A stretch of DNA of 13,109 bases, taken from Gammaproteobacteria bacterium. GTDB lineage: Bacteria > Pseudomonadota > Gammaproteobacteria > Pseudomonadales > Azotimanducaceae. Location: NCBI GenBank assembly GCA_030430515.1, contig JAUIKX010000075.1, positions 1 to 13,109 on the forward strand, in the 5' to 3' direction. Position 1 is the stretch's first letter, and each line of letters opens with the position of its first letter. Both the position numbers and the translations under genes were made by a program. Shown piece after piece: positions 1 to 7,065 of this stretch. The notes beneath the pieces are model-generated. The model did no database searches. It saw nothing but the letters and a program-made list of their open reading frames with translations, and was not told the origin of the DNA.

Positions 1-107
1 TAGCTTGCGATACGCGACGGGCCGTCCAGCACCGGAGAATTCTCCCTGGAGATGTGGGCGGCTCCCGCCAATGTGGTGCAGGACGGCCCGTCGCGTATCG
101 CAAGCTA
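1..107. repeat. Exact 27-bp inverted repeat at the window edge (1-27 vs 81-107)
   Basis: Bases 1-27 are the exact reverse complement of bases 81-107 (it begins TAGCTTGCGATACGCGACGG), with a 53-base spacer. One mismatch later, a further 5 bases also pair (29-33 with 75-79). The right arm lies inside conserved LamG coding sequence; the left arm gives an in-frame TAG. A fold-back copy at a contig end explains this better than a functional hairpin. Confidence 0.8.
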
Positions 108-1410
108 TGCCGGCGGCAGCGATCGGCGCAACTTCATGCTGGGCCAGACTCAATACGACTACGACGCCTTCGTGCGGCATGAGAACACCGACGAAAACGG
201 CGACCCACGCTTATCCACCGCCAGCGCCGACGAAGACCTGCAGGCCACACTGCAGCACGTGGTACTCACCTACGACCCGGTGAGCGGCCGACGCATCTAC
301 GTCAACGGACGTTTTACTGATGACGTGGACCCGATCGAAGGCGGCAACCTCAACGACTGGGACGACACCTTCGCTTTCGCTCTGGCCAGCGAAGTGGATA
401 ACGACAACCGCTGGGCCGGCACCATCAGAATGGTCGCGGTACACAACCGGGTGCTCACCGCCGAGCAGATCCAGCAGAACTTCGAAGCCGGGGTCGGCGA
501 ACGCTACTTCATGCTCTTCAACGTGAGCGACCATGTTGATGTGGATGACGCCTATGTGGTGTTCGAAGTGTCACAGTTCGACTCCTACAGCTACCTGTTC
601 AACGAGCCCTTCTTCACCATCCTGGATGGCGACGCGACGCCGGGCAGCTTCCCGCTCAGCGGCATGCGCATCGGCGCCAACGGACGTGAGATCACTGTCG
701 GCCAGGCGTACCAGAACATCAACATGAACATCGACGACGCCACTTACACCGCATCCGAAGGCATGTTGCCGATCTCGGGGCTCGGTACGGTGGTGCCGCT
801 GGAAAAAGGGCCTTCGCTGGATGAGTTTTTCCTCACCTTCGAACAGCTCGGTGACGCAACCAATGTGGTGGTGGAAGCCGATCCTGTGGCACCGCCGCCA
901 CCGGCAGATCAGCCACGGGATCCTGCGCTGGGCATTCGGGATTTCGCTGAGGTACACGCCACTATGTCGAAAGTTACCGGCATCCCGGCCAACAATGCGG
1001 AGGTCAGCGCCACCTACGATCTCGTTCGCCAGGCGATGCCGGTGGGCACAGGCCTCGGCGGCTTCGTTTCCTCGCAGCAGATGGGTGTCACCCAGCTCGC
1101 CATCAAGTACTGCAGCGTACTGGTGGACGATTCTGCCGCCAGATCGTCGTACTTCCCAGGCTTCGACTTCAACGCTGACCTGTCCACGGCATTCAATGAT
1201 CGCAGCCTGGTCATCGACCCGCTGATGTCAAACATGGTAGGCAACGGTCTGGCCGATCAGCCCGGCGTCGTCGAGCTGAGTGGTGAGATCAACGATCTGA
1301 TCGACCGGCTGTCGGCCTGCGGCGGCAGCTGCGAAGCCGACAGAACCGAACGAATTGTCAAAGCCGCCTGCGCCGCCGTGCTCGGCAGTGCAGCCATGAT
1401 GGTGCAGTAA
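4..1410 (+). CDS. LamG-domain surface/periplasmic protein, 5' end missing
   Basis: The open frame begins right after an in-frame TAG at 1-3, so the true N-terminus and signal peptide are not visible. The first Met codon is at 52, but the codons before it (encoding TGEFSLEMWAAP) already fit the first strand of a LamG/concanavalin-like fold ('fsle.W..pa'), so the gene very likely starts upstream of the window. The LamG fold runs to about codon 165 (VVLTYDPVSGRRIYVNGR and ending WAGTIRMVAVHNRVLTAEQI are typical). A second, unrecognised beta-rich region follows, then a Pro-rich linker near 885-915. A C-terminal helical region carries Cys residues (KYCSVLV, LSACGGSC, KAACAAVLG). The protein probably acts outside the cytoplasm as an adhesin or carbohydrate binder; this is inference from the fold. 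It lies 10 bases upstream of a Tat-exported protein gene with a good ribosome site between them, so the two are co-transcribed. I am sure of the LamG call and unsure of the ligand. Confidence 0.75.
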   Translation, partial: LAIRDGPSSTGEFSLEMWAAPANVVQDGPSRIASYAGGSDRRNFMLGQTQYDYDAFVRHENTDENGDPRLSTASADEDLQATLQHVVLTYDPVSGRRIYVNGRFTDDVDPIEGGNLNDWDDTFAFALASEVDNDNRWAGTIRMVAVHNRVLTAEQIQQNFEAGVGERYFMLFNVSDHVDVDDAYVVFEVSQFDSYSYLFNEPFFTILDGDATPGSFPLSGMRIGANGREITVGQAYQNINMNIDDATYTASEGMLPISGLGTVVPLEKGPSLDEFFLTFEQLGDATNVVVEADPVAPPPPADQPRDPALGIRDFAEVHATMSKVTGIPANNAEVSATYDLVRQAMPVGTGLGGFVSSQQMGVTQLAIKYCSVLVDDSAARSSYFPGFDFNADLSTAFNDRSLVIDPLMSNMVGNGLADQPGVVELSGEINDLIDRLSACGGSCEADRTERIVKAACAAVLGSAAMMVQ

Positions 1411-1420
1411 GGAGAAATTC

Positions 1421-3031
1421 ATGCGTCGCAAAAATCAACGCAGCTACGACGACCCGATCTGCCACCCCGGCCACAGGCGGCCGCGCACCCGGCGGGAATT
1501 CCTCGCTCAGGGCTTCATTGCCGGCACCGGCACCTTGCTCGGAGGAGCAGGGGTCACGCTCGGCAACAACGCCCATGCGACTTTGTCACCCGACCTGCTG
1601 CCGCTGATATCAGACTGCGGTATCGCCACACAGGGAGCCGGCAAGATCCCGTTCATTGCCTTCGATCTCGCCGGAGGCTGCAGCCAGGCAGGCTCTAATG
1701 TGCTGGTAGGCCAACAAGGCGGTCAGATGGACTTTCTGAGCACGTCCGGTTACGAACGTCAGGGGCTTCCCGGAGACATGGTACCGCCGGTAACCAACCC
1801 GCAAACGGGCACCAACGACTTCGTCGACACGACGCTCGGACTTGCGTTCCACTCAGACAGCGCCTTTCTGCGCGGCATGATGACCCGGGTTTCACCCGCG
1901 ACCGCCGCCAACATCAGCGGCGCGGTGATCCCCGCGCGCTCGGAAAACGACACCGGCAACAACCCGCACAATCCAATGTACGGAATCGCCGCTGCAGGAG
2001 CAGATGGCTCGCTGCTGTCGCTGATTGGTTCCGAGAACACCGACTCCGGCGGCAACTCCATGGCACCACAGGCGATGATCAACGAAGCGTTGCGCCCCAC
2101 AAAAGTAGACCGCCCCAGCGACGTCACCGGGCTCGTCGATGTAGGCGACCTGACCGCCGTGCTCAGCCAGCAGGACGCGGTCGCCGTCATGGAGTCGATC
2201 TATCGCATATCCGATCAGAAGATGAGCGCGGTGGATGTCGACGACAACATCATTACCTCCGACGACGTGCTGAAAGACCTGGTGCGCTGCGGCTATCTGA
2301 AAAGCGCAGACCTGGCCGACCGTTTCGGCAACCCCGCCACACTGGACCCCGCTGGAGACCCGGAGATCGTTGGTGCCACGGGCATTTTCTCCAGCACTGA
2401 ATTTCTATCAAACGACACCACCGGACGGGAGTTTCGCAAGACCGCGTCCGTGATGAAGATGGTCATCAACGGATTCGCCGGTGCAGGCACCGTGGAGATG
2501 GGGGGTTACGATTATCACGGCGGCCGCCGCGCAGAGGGCGAGGTGAAGGATTTCCGCGCCGGTCAGTGCATGGGCGCCTGCCTGGAGTACGCCGCCATTC
2601 GCGGCGTGCCCCTGATGCTATACGTCATGTCCGACGGCTCTCTGTCGTCAAATGGGGTCATCGACAATTCAGTAGACGGCCGCGGCAAAGGTGAGTGGAG
2701 CAGCGATAACCAGCAAACAGCAGCACCGTTCTTCCTGGTGTACAACCCGAGCGGCAGGCCGACCCTGATGGGCGGCACACCGGATCTGCAGGCCCGACAC
2801 CAGCAGATCGGCCACATGCGCGCTGATGGCTCTGTAGAAACTGCAGCCACACCGGCAGCCAACAACGTCAACCTGCTCGCGGAAACTGTGGTGCTCAACT
2901 ACATGGCACTGCACGGGGAACAGGGCAACTTCGCGTCCGCCCTGCCTTTCACCGGCCTGGCGTCGGCCATGTGGGACGATCTGACCGCCTTCGAGCCCAT
3001 TGTCAACGGAGTCATTACCAACCCGCTATAG
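1421..3031 (+). CDS. Tat-exported DUF1501-like protein
   Basis: A 536-residue protein with a long, basic N-terminus and a clear twin-arginine signal: TRREFLAQG (Arg 24-25), a Gly/Ala-rich hydrophobic stretch, and a likely cut after NNAHA near residue 53. It is therefore expected to be exported folded through Tat. After the signal come FIAFDLAGGCSQAGSNV (about 79-94) and, much later, VEMGGYDYHGGRRAEGEV (about 358-375). These resemble the 'L.GG.D..N' and 'GG.D.H' segments of DUF1501 proteins, which belong to the alkaline-phosphatase/sulfatase-like superfamily, but the match is remote and I cannot identify a full metal site. The start is well supported by GGAGA six bases upstream. The next gene starts 7 bases after the stop. 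Relatives are sometimes given secretion-system names by automatic pipelines, but nothing here looks like GspF. The enzymatic role is unknown. Confidence 0.75.
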   Translation: MRRKNQRSYDDPICHPGHRRPRTRREFLAQGFIAGTGTLLGGAGVTLGNNAHATLSPDLLPLISDCGIATQGAGKIPFIAFDLAGGCSQAGSNVLVGQQGGQMDFLSTSGYERQGLPGDMVPPVTNPQTGTNDFVDTTLGLAFHSDSAFLRGMMTRVSPATAANISGAVIPARSENDTGNNPHNPMYGIAAAGADGSLLSLIGSENTDSGGNSMAPQAMINEALRPTKVDRPSDVTGLVDVGDLTAVLSQQDAVAVMESIYRISDQKMSAVDVDDNIITSDDVLKDLVRCGYLKSADLADRFGNPATLDPAGDPEIVGATGIFSSTEFLSNDTTGREFRKTASVMKMVINGFAGAGTVEMGGYDYHGGRRAEGEVKDFRAGQCMGACLEYAAIRGVPLMLYVMSDGSLSSNGVIDNSVDGRGKGEWSSDNQQTAAPFFLVYNPSGRPTLMGGTPDLQARHQQIGHMRADGSVETAATPAANNVNLLAETVVLNYMALHGEQGNFASALPFTGLASAMWDDLTAFEPIVNGVITNPL

Positions 3032-3038
3032 TTGGTGT

Positions 3039-4280
3039 ATGAACACACGTTTGACCAGGGACTGTCCGCGCATTGGCGAGGCATACTGCGGCTTCGATGA
3101 TCCGGCTGCCGCCGTTGCCGACTGGCGCAACCGCTGGCGGCTGGAGCGGCAGAATCTGCTCCGCTCCGAGCAGCAGGCAAGGCAAGCCCAGGCCACCGGT
3201 GCCGCGCGCGAGCGTCTCGACAGATTCGCCGAAGCCTGCAGCGCACAGCGGACCAGCATCGAACGCATCCTCGCACCGCTGCTGGGTAACGACCGCGGCG
3301 GTGCCCGGGAAACGCTGATCGGGTTGAAAACCCGTTTGCCGAGCCACCATGCACCATCCAGCTACGCGGCAAACATCTGCCGGGATTGGGTCTGGGGCCA
3401 GCAGGAAACCCGCCAGGCGCTGGAGATACTGATGCAGCTGCACCCGATCCGTGGTTCGGTTCTGGTGCTCGGCTCCGGCGCCGGCGGTCTCGCCCACGCG
3501 CTTGCCGAGCACGCCGATGAGGTCGTTGCGCTCGACAGCAATCCGCTCCTGAGCCTGATCGCCTCCGAGATGAACGGTGGTAAGCCTCAGCCGTTCGTGG
3601 AATTTCCACTCAATCCACGCGGCGATGTCGCTGTCGCTCACAGGCTCGAGCCCGGCATCCGTCGATCCAACCTGATTCACGTGTGGGCCGATGCGTTGCG
3701 CGCACCCTTTGACGATAACGCCTTCGATGTGGTCATTACGCACTGGTTGATCGATGTGATCGATGCAACTCCGGGCACGCTGGCAGCACACGTCAACAAA
3801 CTGCTGAAACCCGGAGGCAGCTGGCTCAATCAGGGTTCCTTTGCATTCGCACACAGCAACCCGGCTGACAATCCCACCCTTCCGGAAGTTCTGGAGATGC
3901 TGAGCCAACAGGGATTCGGCGAGGTGCAGCAGCGGGACGACGAGTGCCCCTACCTCGCCTCGCCCAACAGCCGCCAGCGCCGCACAGAAACACTTCTGAG
4001 TTGGCGGGCAGACAAAATCGGAGAGGCTTCAGTGGCCGAAGTGGCCCACAGGCCGGTATGGCTGACCAGCGCCAACGCACCTGTACCGCTGAATGAAAGC
4101 TTTCAGACCCAGGCCGCCGCCACCCGCATTCATGCGTTTGTGGTGTCGCTGATCGACGGCCGGCGCAGCATCACCGGCATGGCACGCGAACTCGAGCGTC
4201 AGGGTCTCATGCCGCAACACGAAGCAGTCGAAGCCATCCGCGGCATGCTCGACACCATGTGGGAAGAGAGCCGGCGCTAA
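3039..4280 (+). CDS. N2227-type SAM-dependent methyltransferase with PqqD-like C-terminal domain
   Basis: A 413-residue soluble protein. The SAM site is clear: VLVLGSGAGG (141-150), the acidic strand end VVALDSN with Asp166, and FDVVITHWLIDV (229-240). RDWVWGQQETRQ (115-126) matches the 'RDWS.EG..ER' signature of the N2227/carnosine N-methyltransferase family, as do LKPGGSWLNQGS (256-267) and the GF...Y.....S......LLSWRADK tail, so I place it there; the substrate is unknown. From about residue 338 the protein continues with PVWLTSANAPVPLN and LIDGRRSITGMARELERQG, which looks like a PqqD/RRE-type winged helix (inference). A helical, Arg-rich region occupies residues 25-80. I chose the ATG at 3039, although an in-frame TTG at 3000 inside the previous gene would add 13 residues; neither has a strong ribosome site, so coupling to the upstream gene is likely. 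It ends tail-to-tail with lpxC. Confidence 0.8.
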   Translation: MNTRLTRDCPRIGEAYCGFDDPAAAVADWRNRWRLERQNLLRSEQQARQAQATGAARERLDRFAEACSAQRTSIERILAPLLGNDRGGARETLIGLKTRLPSHHAPSSYAANICRDWVWGQQETRQALEILMQLHPIRGSVLVLGSGAGGLAHALAEHADEVVALDSNPLLSLIASEMNGGKPQPFVEFPLNPRGDVAVAHRLEPGIRRSNLIHVWADALRAPFDDNAFDVVITHWLIDVIDATPGTLAAHVNKLLKPGGSWLNQGSFAFAHSNPADNPTLPEVLEMLSQQGFGEVQQRDDECPYLASPNSRQRRTETLLSWRADKIGEASVAEVAHRPVWLTSANAPVPLNESFQTQAAATRIHAFVVSLIDGRRSITGMARELERQGLMPQHEAVEAIRGMLDTMWEESRR

Positions 4281-4299
4281 ACCGCAACCGCCGCCGGCT
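4269..4299. terminator. GC-rich stem-loop over converging stop codons (methyltransferase / lpxC)
   Basis: AGCCGGCG (4269-4276) pairs perfectly with CGCCGGCT (4292-4299), leaving a 15-base loop that holds both stop codons (TAA at 4278-4280 on plus, TAG at 4279-4277 on minus). No U tract follows on either strand, so intrinsic termination is not certain. It may instead block read-through or protect 3' ends. The stem lies inside coding sequence on both sides. Confidence 0.35.
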
Positions 4300-5197
4300 G
4301 CAGGATCGGCTCGCGGCCTCTCGGGCGCCGGGTGTCCGCGAAGCTCACGAGCTCCCAGGCATCTTCACTATCGATCACCGTACGCGCCAACTCGTTGTTC
4401 AGCGCATGCCCGGACATGTACCCCACGAACTCTCCAAGAACGGGGCGGCCGAGCAGATACAGATCGCCGATGACGTCGAGCAGCTTGTGCTTCACGAACT
4501 CGTCCCGATAACGGAGCCCGCCTTCGTTGAGCACATCGTGGTCATCAATACCAACCGCATTATCCAGGCTCGAGCCTTTGCAGCGGTCGATGGCCTGCGC
4601 CTGCTCCAGTTCGCTGGCCAGGCCAAACGAACGCGCACGGCTCACTTCTTCGCTGTACGAAACGTCGGAAAAGTCCAAAGTGGCGGTCTTCGGGTAGCGG
4701 TTGTATACGGCGTGGTCGGCAACAAACGTGTAGTTCGCCCGGAATCCGCCGTAGGGCTTGAGCAAGGCAGTCGCATCCCCTTGAGCAACCTTGATCTCGC
4801 GTTTGATCCTGATGAACTGCCTCGGCGCTGCCTGCTCGACGATGCCGACGGTCTGAATCAGGTAGATGAATGGCGCCGCCGAGCCATCCATGATCGGCAC
4901 TTCCTCACTGTTGAGTTCGACAATTAGGTTGTCGATTCCGAGGCCCCAGAGTGCAGAAAGGAGATGTTCTACGGTGGCGGCACGGGTCCTTCCGGCACCA
5001 ATCGTCGTCGCCAGCGTCGTGTCGCACACGTTTTCAGCTTTCGCCGATACGTAGCCAGCGCCGGGCAGATCAGATCGACTGAAAACGATGCCTGTATTCT
5101 CAGAAGCCGGGCGCAAGCTCATGCGCACCTTCCGGCCCGAATGCACACCGATTCCGATGGCGTGTACAGCTTTTCTTATTGTTCTCTGTCTGAGCAT
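4277..5197 (-). CDS. lpxC: UDP-3-O-acyl-N-acetylglucosamine deacetylase
   Basis: LpxC removes the acetyl group from UDP-3-O-acyl-GlcNAc, the committed step of lipid A synthesis, in the cytoplasm. The protein is 306 residues, close to the 305 of E. coli, and aligns throughout: MLRQRTIRKAVHAIGIGVHSG at the start, NTGIVFSRSDLPG, TVEHLLSALWGLGIDN, VPIMDGSAAPF, FVKHKLLDVIGDLYLLG and YMSGHALNN. The catalytic residues are all present: Glu77, zinc ligands His78, His237 and Asp241, and general acid His264, each one lower than the E. coli numbers. The ATG at 5197 was chosen because family homology begins there; the 63 codons upstream in frame show no homology and lie over the promoter. In many gammaproteobacteria lpxC follows ftsZ at the end of the division cluster. 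Here it stands alone and faces the methyltransferase, with 4 bases of gene overlap. It is intact by every visible criterion. Confidence 0.97.
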   Translation of the reverse strand: MLRQRTIRKAVHAIGIGVHSGRKVRMSLRPASENTGIVFSRSDLPGAGYVSAKAENVCDTTLATTIGAGRTRAATVEHLLSALWGLGIDNLIVELNSEEVPIMDGSAAPFIYLIQTVGIVEQAAPRQFIRIKREIKVAQGDATALLKPYGGFRANYTFVADHAVYNRYPKTATLDFSDVSYSEEVSRARSFGLASELEQAQAIDRCKGSSLDNAVGIDDHDVLNEGGLRYRDEFVKHKLLDVIGDLYLLGRPVLGEFVGYMSGHALNNELARTVIDSEDAWELVSFADTRRPRGREPILQPAAVAV

Positions 5198-5291
5198 GAC
5201 ATTCTCTCTGGTTCTGCACCGCAACAAACCACCTGCGGCCTTCAGAACAATTTCACGGTGAGCACGACGCCAACCGATCGATTGAGGACGC

Positions 5292-5320
5292 ACTATACCG
5301 AAGCACGGCCAAAATATGAA
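5292..5320 (-). promoter_or_regulatory. Sigma-70-like promoter for lpxC
   Basis: Read on the minus strand, TTCATA (5320-5315, four of six to TTGACA) is followed after exactly 17 bases by TATAGT (5297-5292, five of six to TATAAT). Transcription would begin near 5285 and give a leader of about 90 bases before the ATG at 5197. This is the best promoter match I found in the region. Confidence 0.5.
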
Positions 5321-5326
5321 GGAAAT

Positions 5327-5374
5327 ATGGAGGTGATTATGGAGGTCATTCGCATTTTCGTGACCGCCGGCTGA
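5327..5374 (+). CDS. Possible 11-15 residue leader peptide
   Basis: A 12-base unit is repeated in tandem with one difference (ATGGAGGTGATT at 5327-5338, ATGGAGGTCATT at 5339-5350). The first copy supplies GGAGGTGAT, a perfect 9-base match to the 16S rRNA tail, five bases after its GGAGG core from the ATG of the second copy. The frame encodes MEVIRIFVTAG (or MEVIMEVIRIFVTAG from the first ATG) and stops at 5374. The translation signal is much stronger than that of most real genes in the window. The peptide itself is unremarkable, and no transcript can be shown from the sequence, so this is only a candidate. Confidence 0.2.
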   Translation: MEVIMEVIRIFVTAG

Positions 5375-5419
5375 TGCGGCGCGCATTGTTGCACTTTAAT
5401 ATTATTTTCAGAAGCTTAA

Positions 5420-5435
5420 CGTCACTTTCGTGACG
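5420..5435. repeat. Palindrome CGTCAC-N4-GTGACG
   Basis: A perfect 6-bp inverted repeat with a TTTC spacer sits in the middle of the lpxC-dusA intergenic region, after an AT-rich tract. It could be an operator half-site pair or a small RNA hairpin. I do not recognise it as the site of a specific regulator. Confidence 0.3.
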
Positions 5436-5516
5436 AGAATGAAAGATATCAGAGGCAAAATGAACCGAGAATTAACGGCCGCACCACCATTTTCGTCCAT
5501 TTTCTTTTCAGATTGC

Positions 5517-5525
5517 TGATACACT
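5517..5525 (+). promoter_or_regulatory. Weak extended -10 upstream of dusA
   Basis: TGATACACT has the TG-N-TAnnnT form of an extended -10. No good -35 is found 16-18 bases upstream. If used, the dusA leader would be about 65 bases. Confidence 0.25.
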
Positions 5526-5597
5526 TTGACAGAGGTGCACACCCTCGCGCAGCGCTGTAACCTAAACGGCTGTGCCAGCCATTCCCTCAAAGAAAAA

Positions 5598-6593
5598 ATG
5601 AAATCCTCATCAAACACCGTCGGCCAGATCAGCGTGGCGCCGATGATGGCCTACACCGACCGGCACTGCCGGTACCTCCATCGGTTGGCCAGCCCATCGG
5701 CGCTTCTATTCACCGAGATGATCACCACCGGAGCGCTCCTCCACGGGCCACGACAGCGCCTGCTCGCTTACGACCCCTCGGAGCATCCCGTTGCCGTGCA
5801 GCTCGGCGGCAGCGACCCGGGCGACCTTGCAGCCGCGACCGCGATGGCCAGCGCCGCCGGTTTCGACGAGATCAATCTCAATGTGGGCTGCCCTTCTGCA
5901 CGGGTACAGGAAGGCAGGATCGGTGCCTGCCTGATGGCGGAGCCGGAACTCGTCGCGCGCTGCTTCACTGCCATGCAGGACGCCACAGACCGCCCGGTCA
6001 CCATTAAATGCAGGCTCGGTATCGACGAGCAAACGAGCGATGAGTTTCTGCACCGTTTCATCGATACCACAGCCGAGGCTGGCTGCCGAACCTTCTACGT
6101 CCACGCACGGGTCGCCCTGCTCAATGGCCTGTCGCCGGCCCAGAACCGATCCGTCCCACCCCTGCAGTACGAACGGGTTTTCGCACTGAAACGGCGCAAT
6201 CCTGAGCTTCGCATCGTGCTGAACGGCGGCCTTACGGATACCGCGTCGGTGAAGGCCGCTCTGGAGCACTGCGACGGTGCCATGATCGGTCGCGCTGCCT
6301 ACAGCGATCCCATGCTGTTGAGCGCTCTGCATGCGGAGGAGGCGGATAGCGCTGCCCCGACGCTCACCGAGGTCTTCAAAGGCTATCGTGCTTACGTTGA
6401 ACGCCAGTTCCATCAAGGCACCCCCCTGTCCAACATGACCCGCCATCTGCTCGGAGTGTGCGCAGGCCTTCCGGGTGCTCGAAAGTTTCGACGGACCCTC
6501 AGCGATGCGAGCCGCCTGAAAGCAAGCGGTCCGGAGATCCTGGATGAAGCCTGGACGATCGTAGAGGATTCAGTTGCCCGGCATGCGGCATGA
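5598..6593 (+). CDS. dusA: tRNA-dihydrouridine synthase A
   Basis: DusA reduces uridines in the D-loop of tRNA (U20/U20a in E. coli) with FMN and NADPH. The 331-residue protein shows the whole family pattern: ISVAPMMAYTDRHCRYLHRL at the start, FTEMITTGALLHG, HPVAVQLGGSDP, INLNVGCPSARVQEGRIGA with the catalytic Cys at residue 98, the FMN-barrel strands TIKCRLGID and VHARVALLNGLSPAQNR, VLNGGLTD, and the C-terminal tRNA-binding helices (NMTRHLLGVCAGLPGARKF). I chose ATG 5598 since homology starts just after it. An in-frame TTG at 5526 would add 24 unconserved residues. The ribosome site is poor (AAAGAAAAA). The stop overlaps the start of the TerB-like gene (ATGA), suggesting coupled translation. 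From memory, P. aeruginosa also has dusA close to the STAS/phosphatase/mlaA genes found further right. Confidence 0.96.
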   Translation: MKSSSNTVGQISVAPMMAYTDRHCRYLHRLASPSALLFTEMITTGALLHGPRQRLLAYDPSEHPVAVQLGGSDPGDLAAATAMASAAGFDEINLNVGCPSARVQEGRIGACLMAEPELVARCFTAMQDATDRPVTIKCRLGIDEQTSDEFLHRFIDTTAEAGCRTFYVHARVALLNGLSPAQNRSVPPLQYERVFALKRRNPELRIVLNGGLTDTASVKAALEHCDGAMIGRAAYSDPMLLSALHAEEADSAAPTLTEVFKGYRAYVERQFHQGTPLSNMTRHLLGVCAGLPGARKFRRTLSDASRLKASGPEILDEAWTIVEDSVARHAA

Positions 6594-7045
6594 ACATCAT
6601 CGAACGTCTGAAAGAGATGATGGCGGTCAGCGATGGCCAGCAGGAGCAATCGAGCCACTCGCTGGAACTGGCCACAGCCGTTCTGCTGTTCGAAGTGATC
6701 TGCGCCGACCACGTGGTTGAGGCTGCAGAGCTCGATACATTGCATCACACGCTGCGCTCAACCCTGCACCTGAGCCAGACTGAAATCGATGAAGTGACGG
6801 CTGATGCTCGTGAACGCCATGCACAAAACGTCGGCGTTTTCGAATACACGCGTATGATCAACGAGCTCGCCGATGCAGAGCAGAAAGGTATGCTGGTTGC
6901 TCACCTCTGGGAGGTTGCCTTCGCCGATGGCCATGCATCTGCCATTGAGGAGCACACCATCCGTCGCATCAGCGATCTGCTGTACGTGCCACACCGTGAA
7001 TTTATACGGGCGAAGCAGATCGCTCGGCGCCGCCAGACCGGCTAG
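6590..7045 (+). CDS. TerB-like (DjlA-fold) small acidic protein
   Basis: A 151-residue all-helical protein with no signal peptide or membrane segment. It has the TerB/COG4103 pattern of two pseudo-repeats: LLFEVICADHVVEAAELDTL (about 32-51) and LWEVAFADGHASAIEEHTI (about 106-124). Each has an Asp-rich turn followed by a Glu (AD....E.E), which in TerB forms a metal-binding site. The function of most family members outside tellurite-resistance operons is unknown, and this gene is not in a ter operon, so a tellurite role should not be assumed. Its ATG overlaps the dusA stop, so the two share a message. It ends 16 bases before a converging gene, inside a perfect stem-loop. Confidence 0.8.
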   Translation: MNIIERLKEMMAVSDGQQEQSSHSLELATAVLLFEVICADHVVEAAELDTLHHTLRSTLHLSQTEIDEVTADARERHAQNVGVFEYTRMINELADAEQKGMLVAHLWEVAFADGHASAIEEHTIRRISDLLYVPHREFIRAKQIARRRQTG

Positions 7046-7065
7046 GGCGAATTAGCACGCCCTAG
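7042..7065. terminator. Bidirectional stem-loop between converging genes
   Basis: CTAGGGCG (7042-7049) and CGCCCTAG (7058-7065) form a perfect 8-bp stem with an 8-base loop; a G-T wobble (7041/7066) can extend it. The TAG stop of the TerB-like gene is in the left arm and the stop of the minus-strand STAS gene in the right arm. The symmetry would serve both strands. A long U tract is lacking, so termination strength is uncertain. Confidence 0.5.

Larger units (their letters stand above)
5198..5597. other. 400-base intergenic region between lpxC and dusA
   Basis: A divergent control region, clearly richer in A and T than the genes around it. It holds the lpxC promoter, a very short plus-strand reading frame with an outstanding ribosome site (5327-5374), an AT tract at 5397-5410, a palindrome at 5420-5435 and a weak extended -10 at 5517-5525. 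The motif TTTCGTGAC occurs twice (near 5356 and 5427), and ATTTTCGT occurs near 5353 and 5489. I see no tRNA and no recognisable riboswitch. Confidence 0.6.

Noticed and set aside
3015..3908. A 297-codon minus-strand open frame opposite the methyltransferase
   Set aside because: The plus strand carries the SAM-binding motifs, and the antisense frame has no recognisable domain or ribosome site.
4964..5374. A 136-codon plus-strand frame running from inside lpxC into the intergenic region
   Set aside because: Most of it is antisense to conserved lpxC codons; only its last 11-15 codons, with their own strong ribosome site, are kept as a candidate.
6590..7045. Tellurite-resistance function for the TerB-like protein
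   Set aside because: No other ter genes are nearby, and the TerB fold is widespread in proteins of other or unknown roles.
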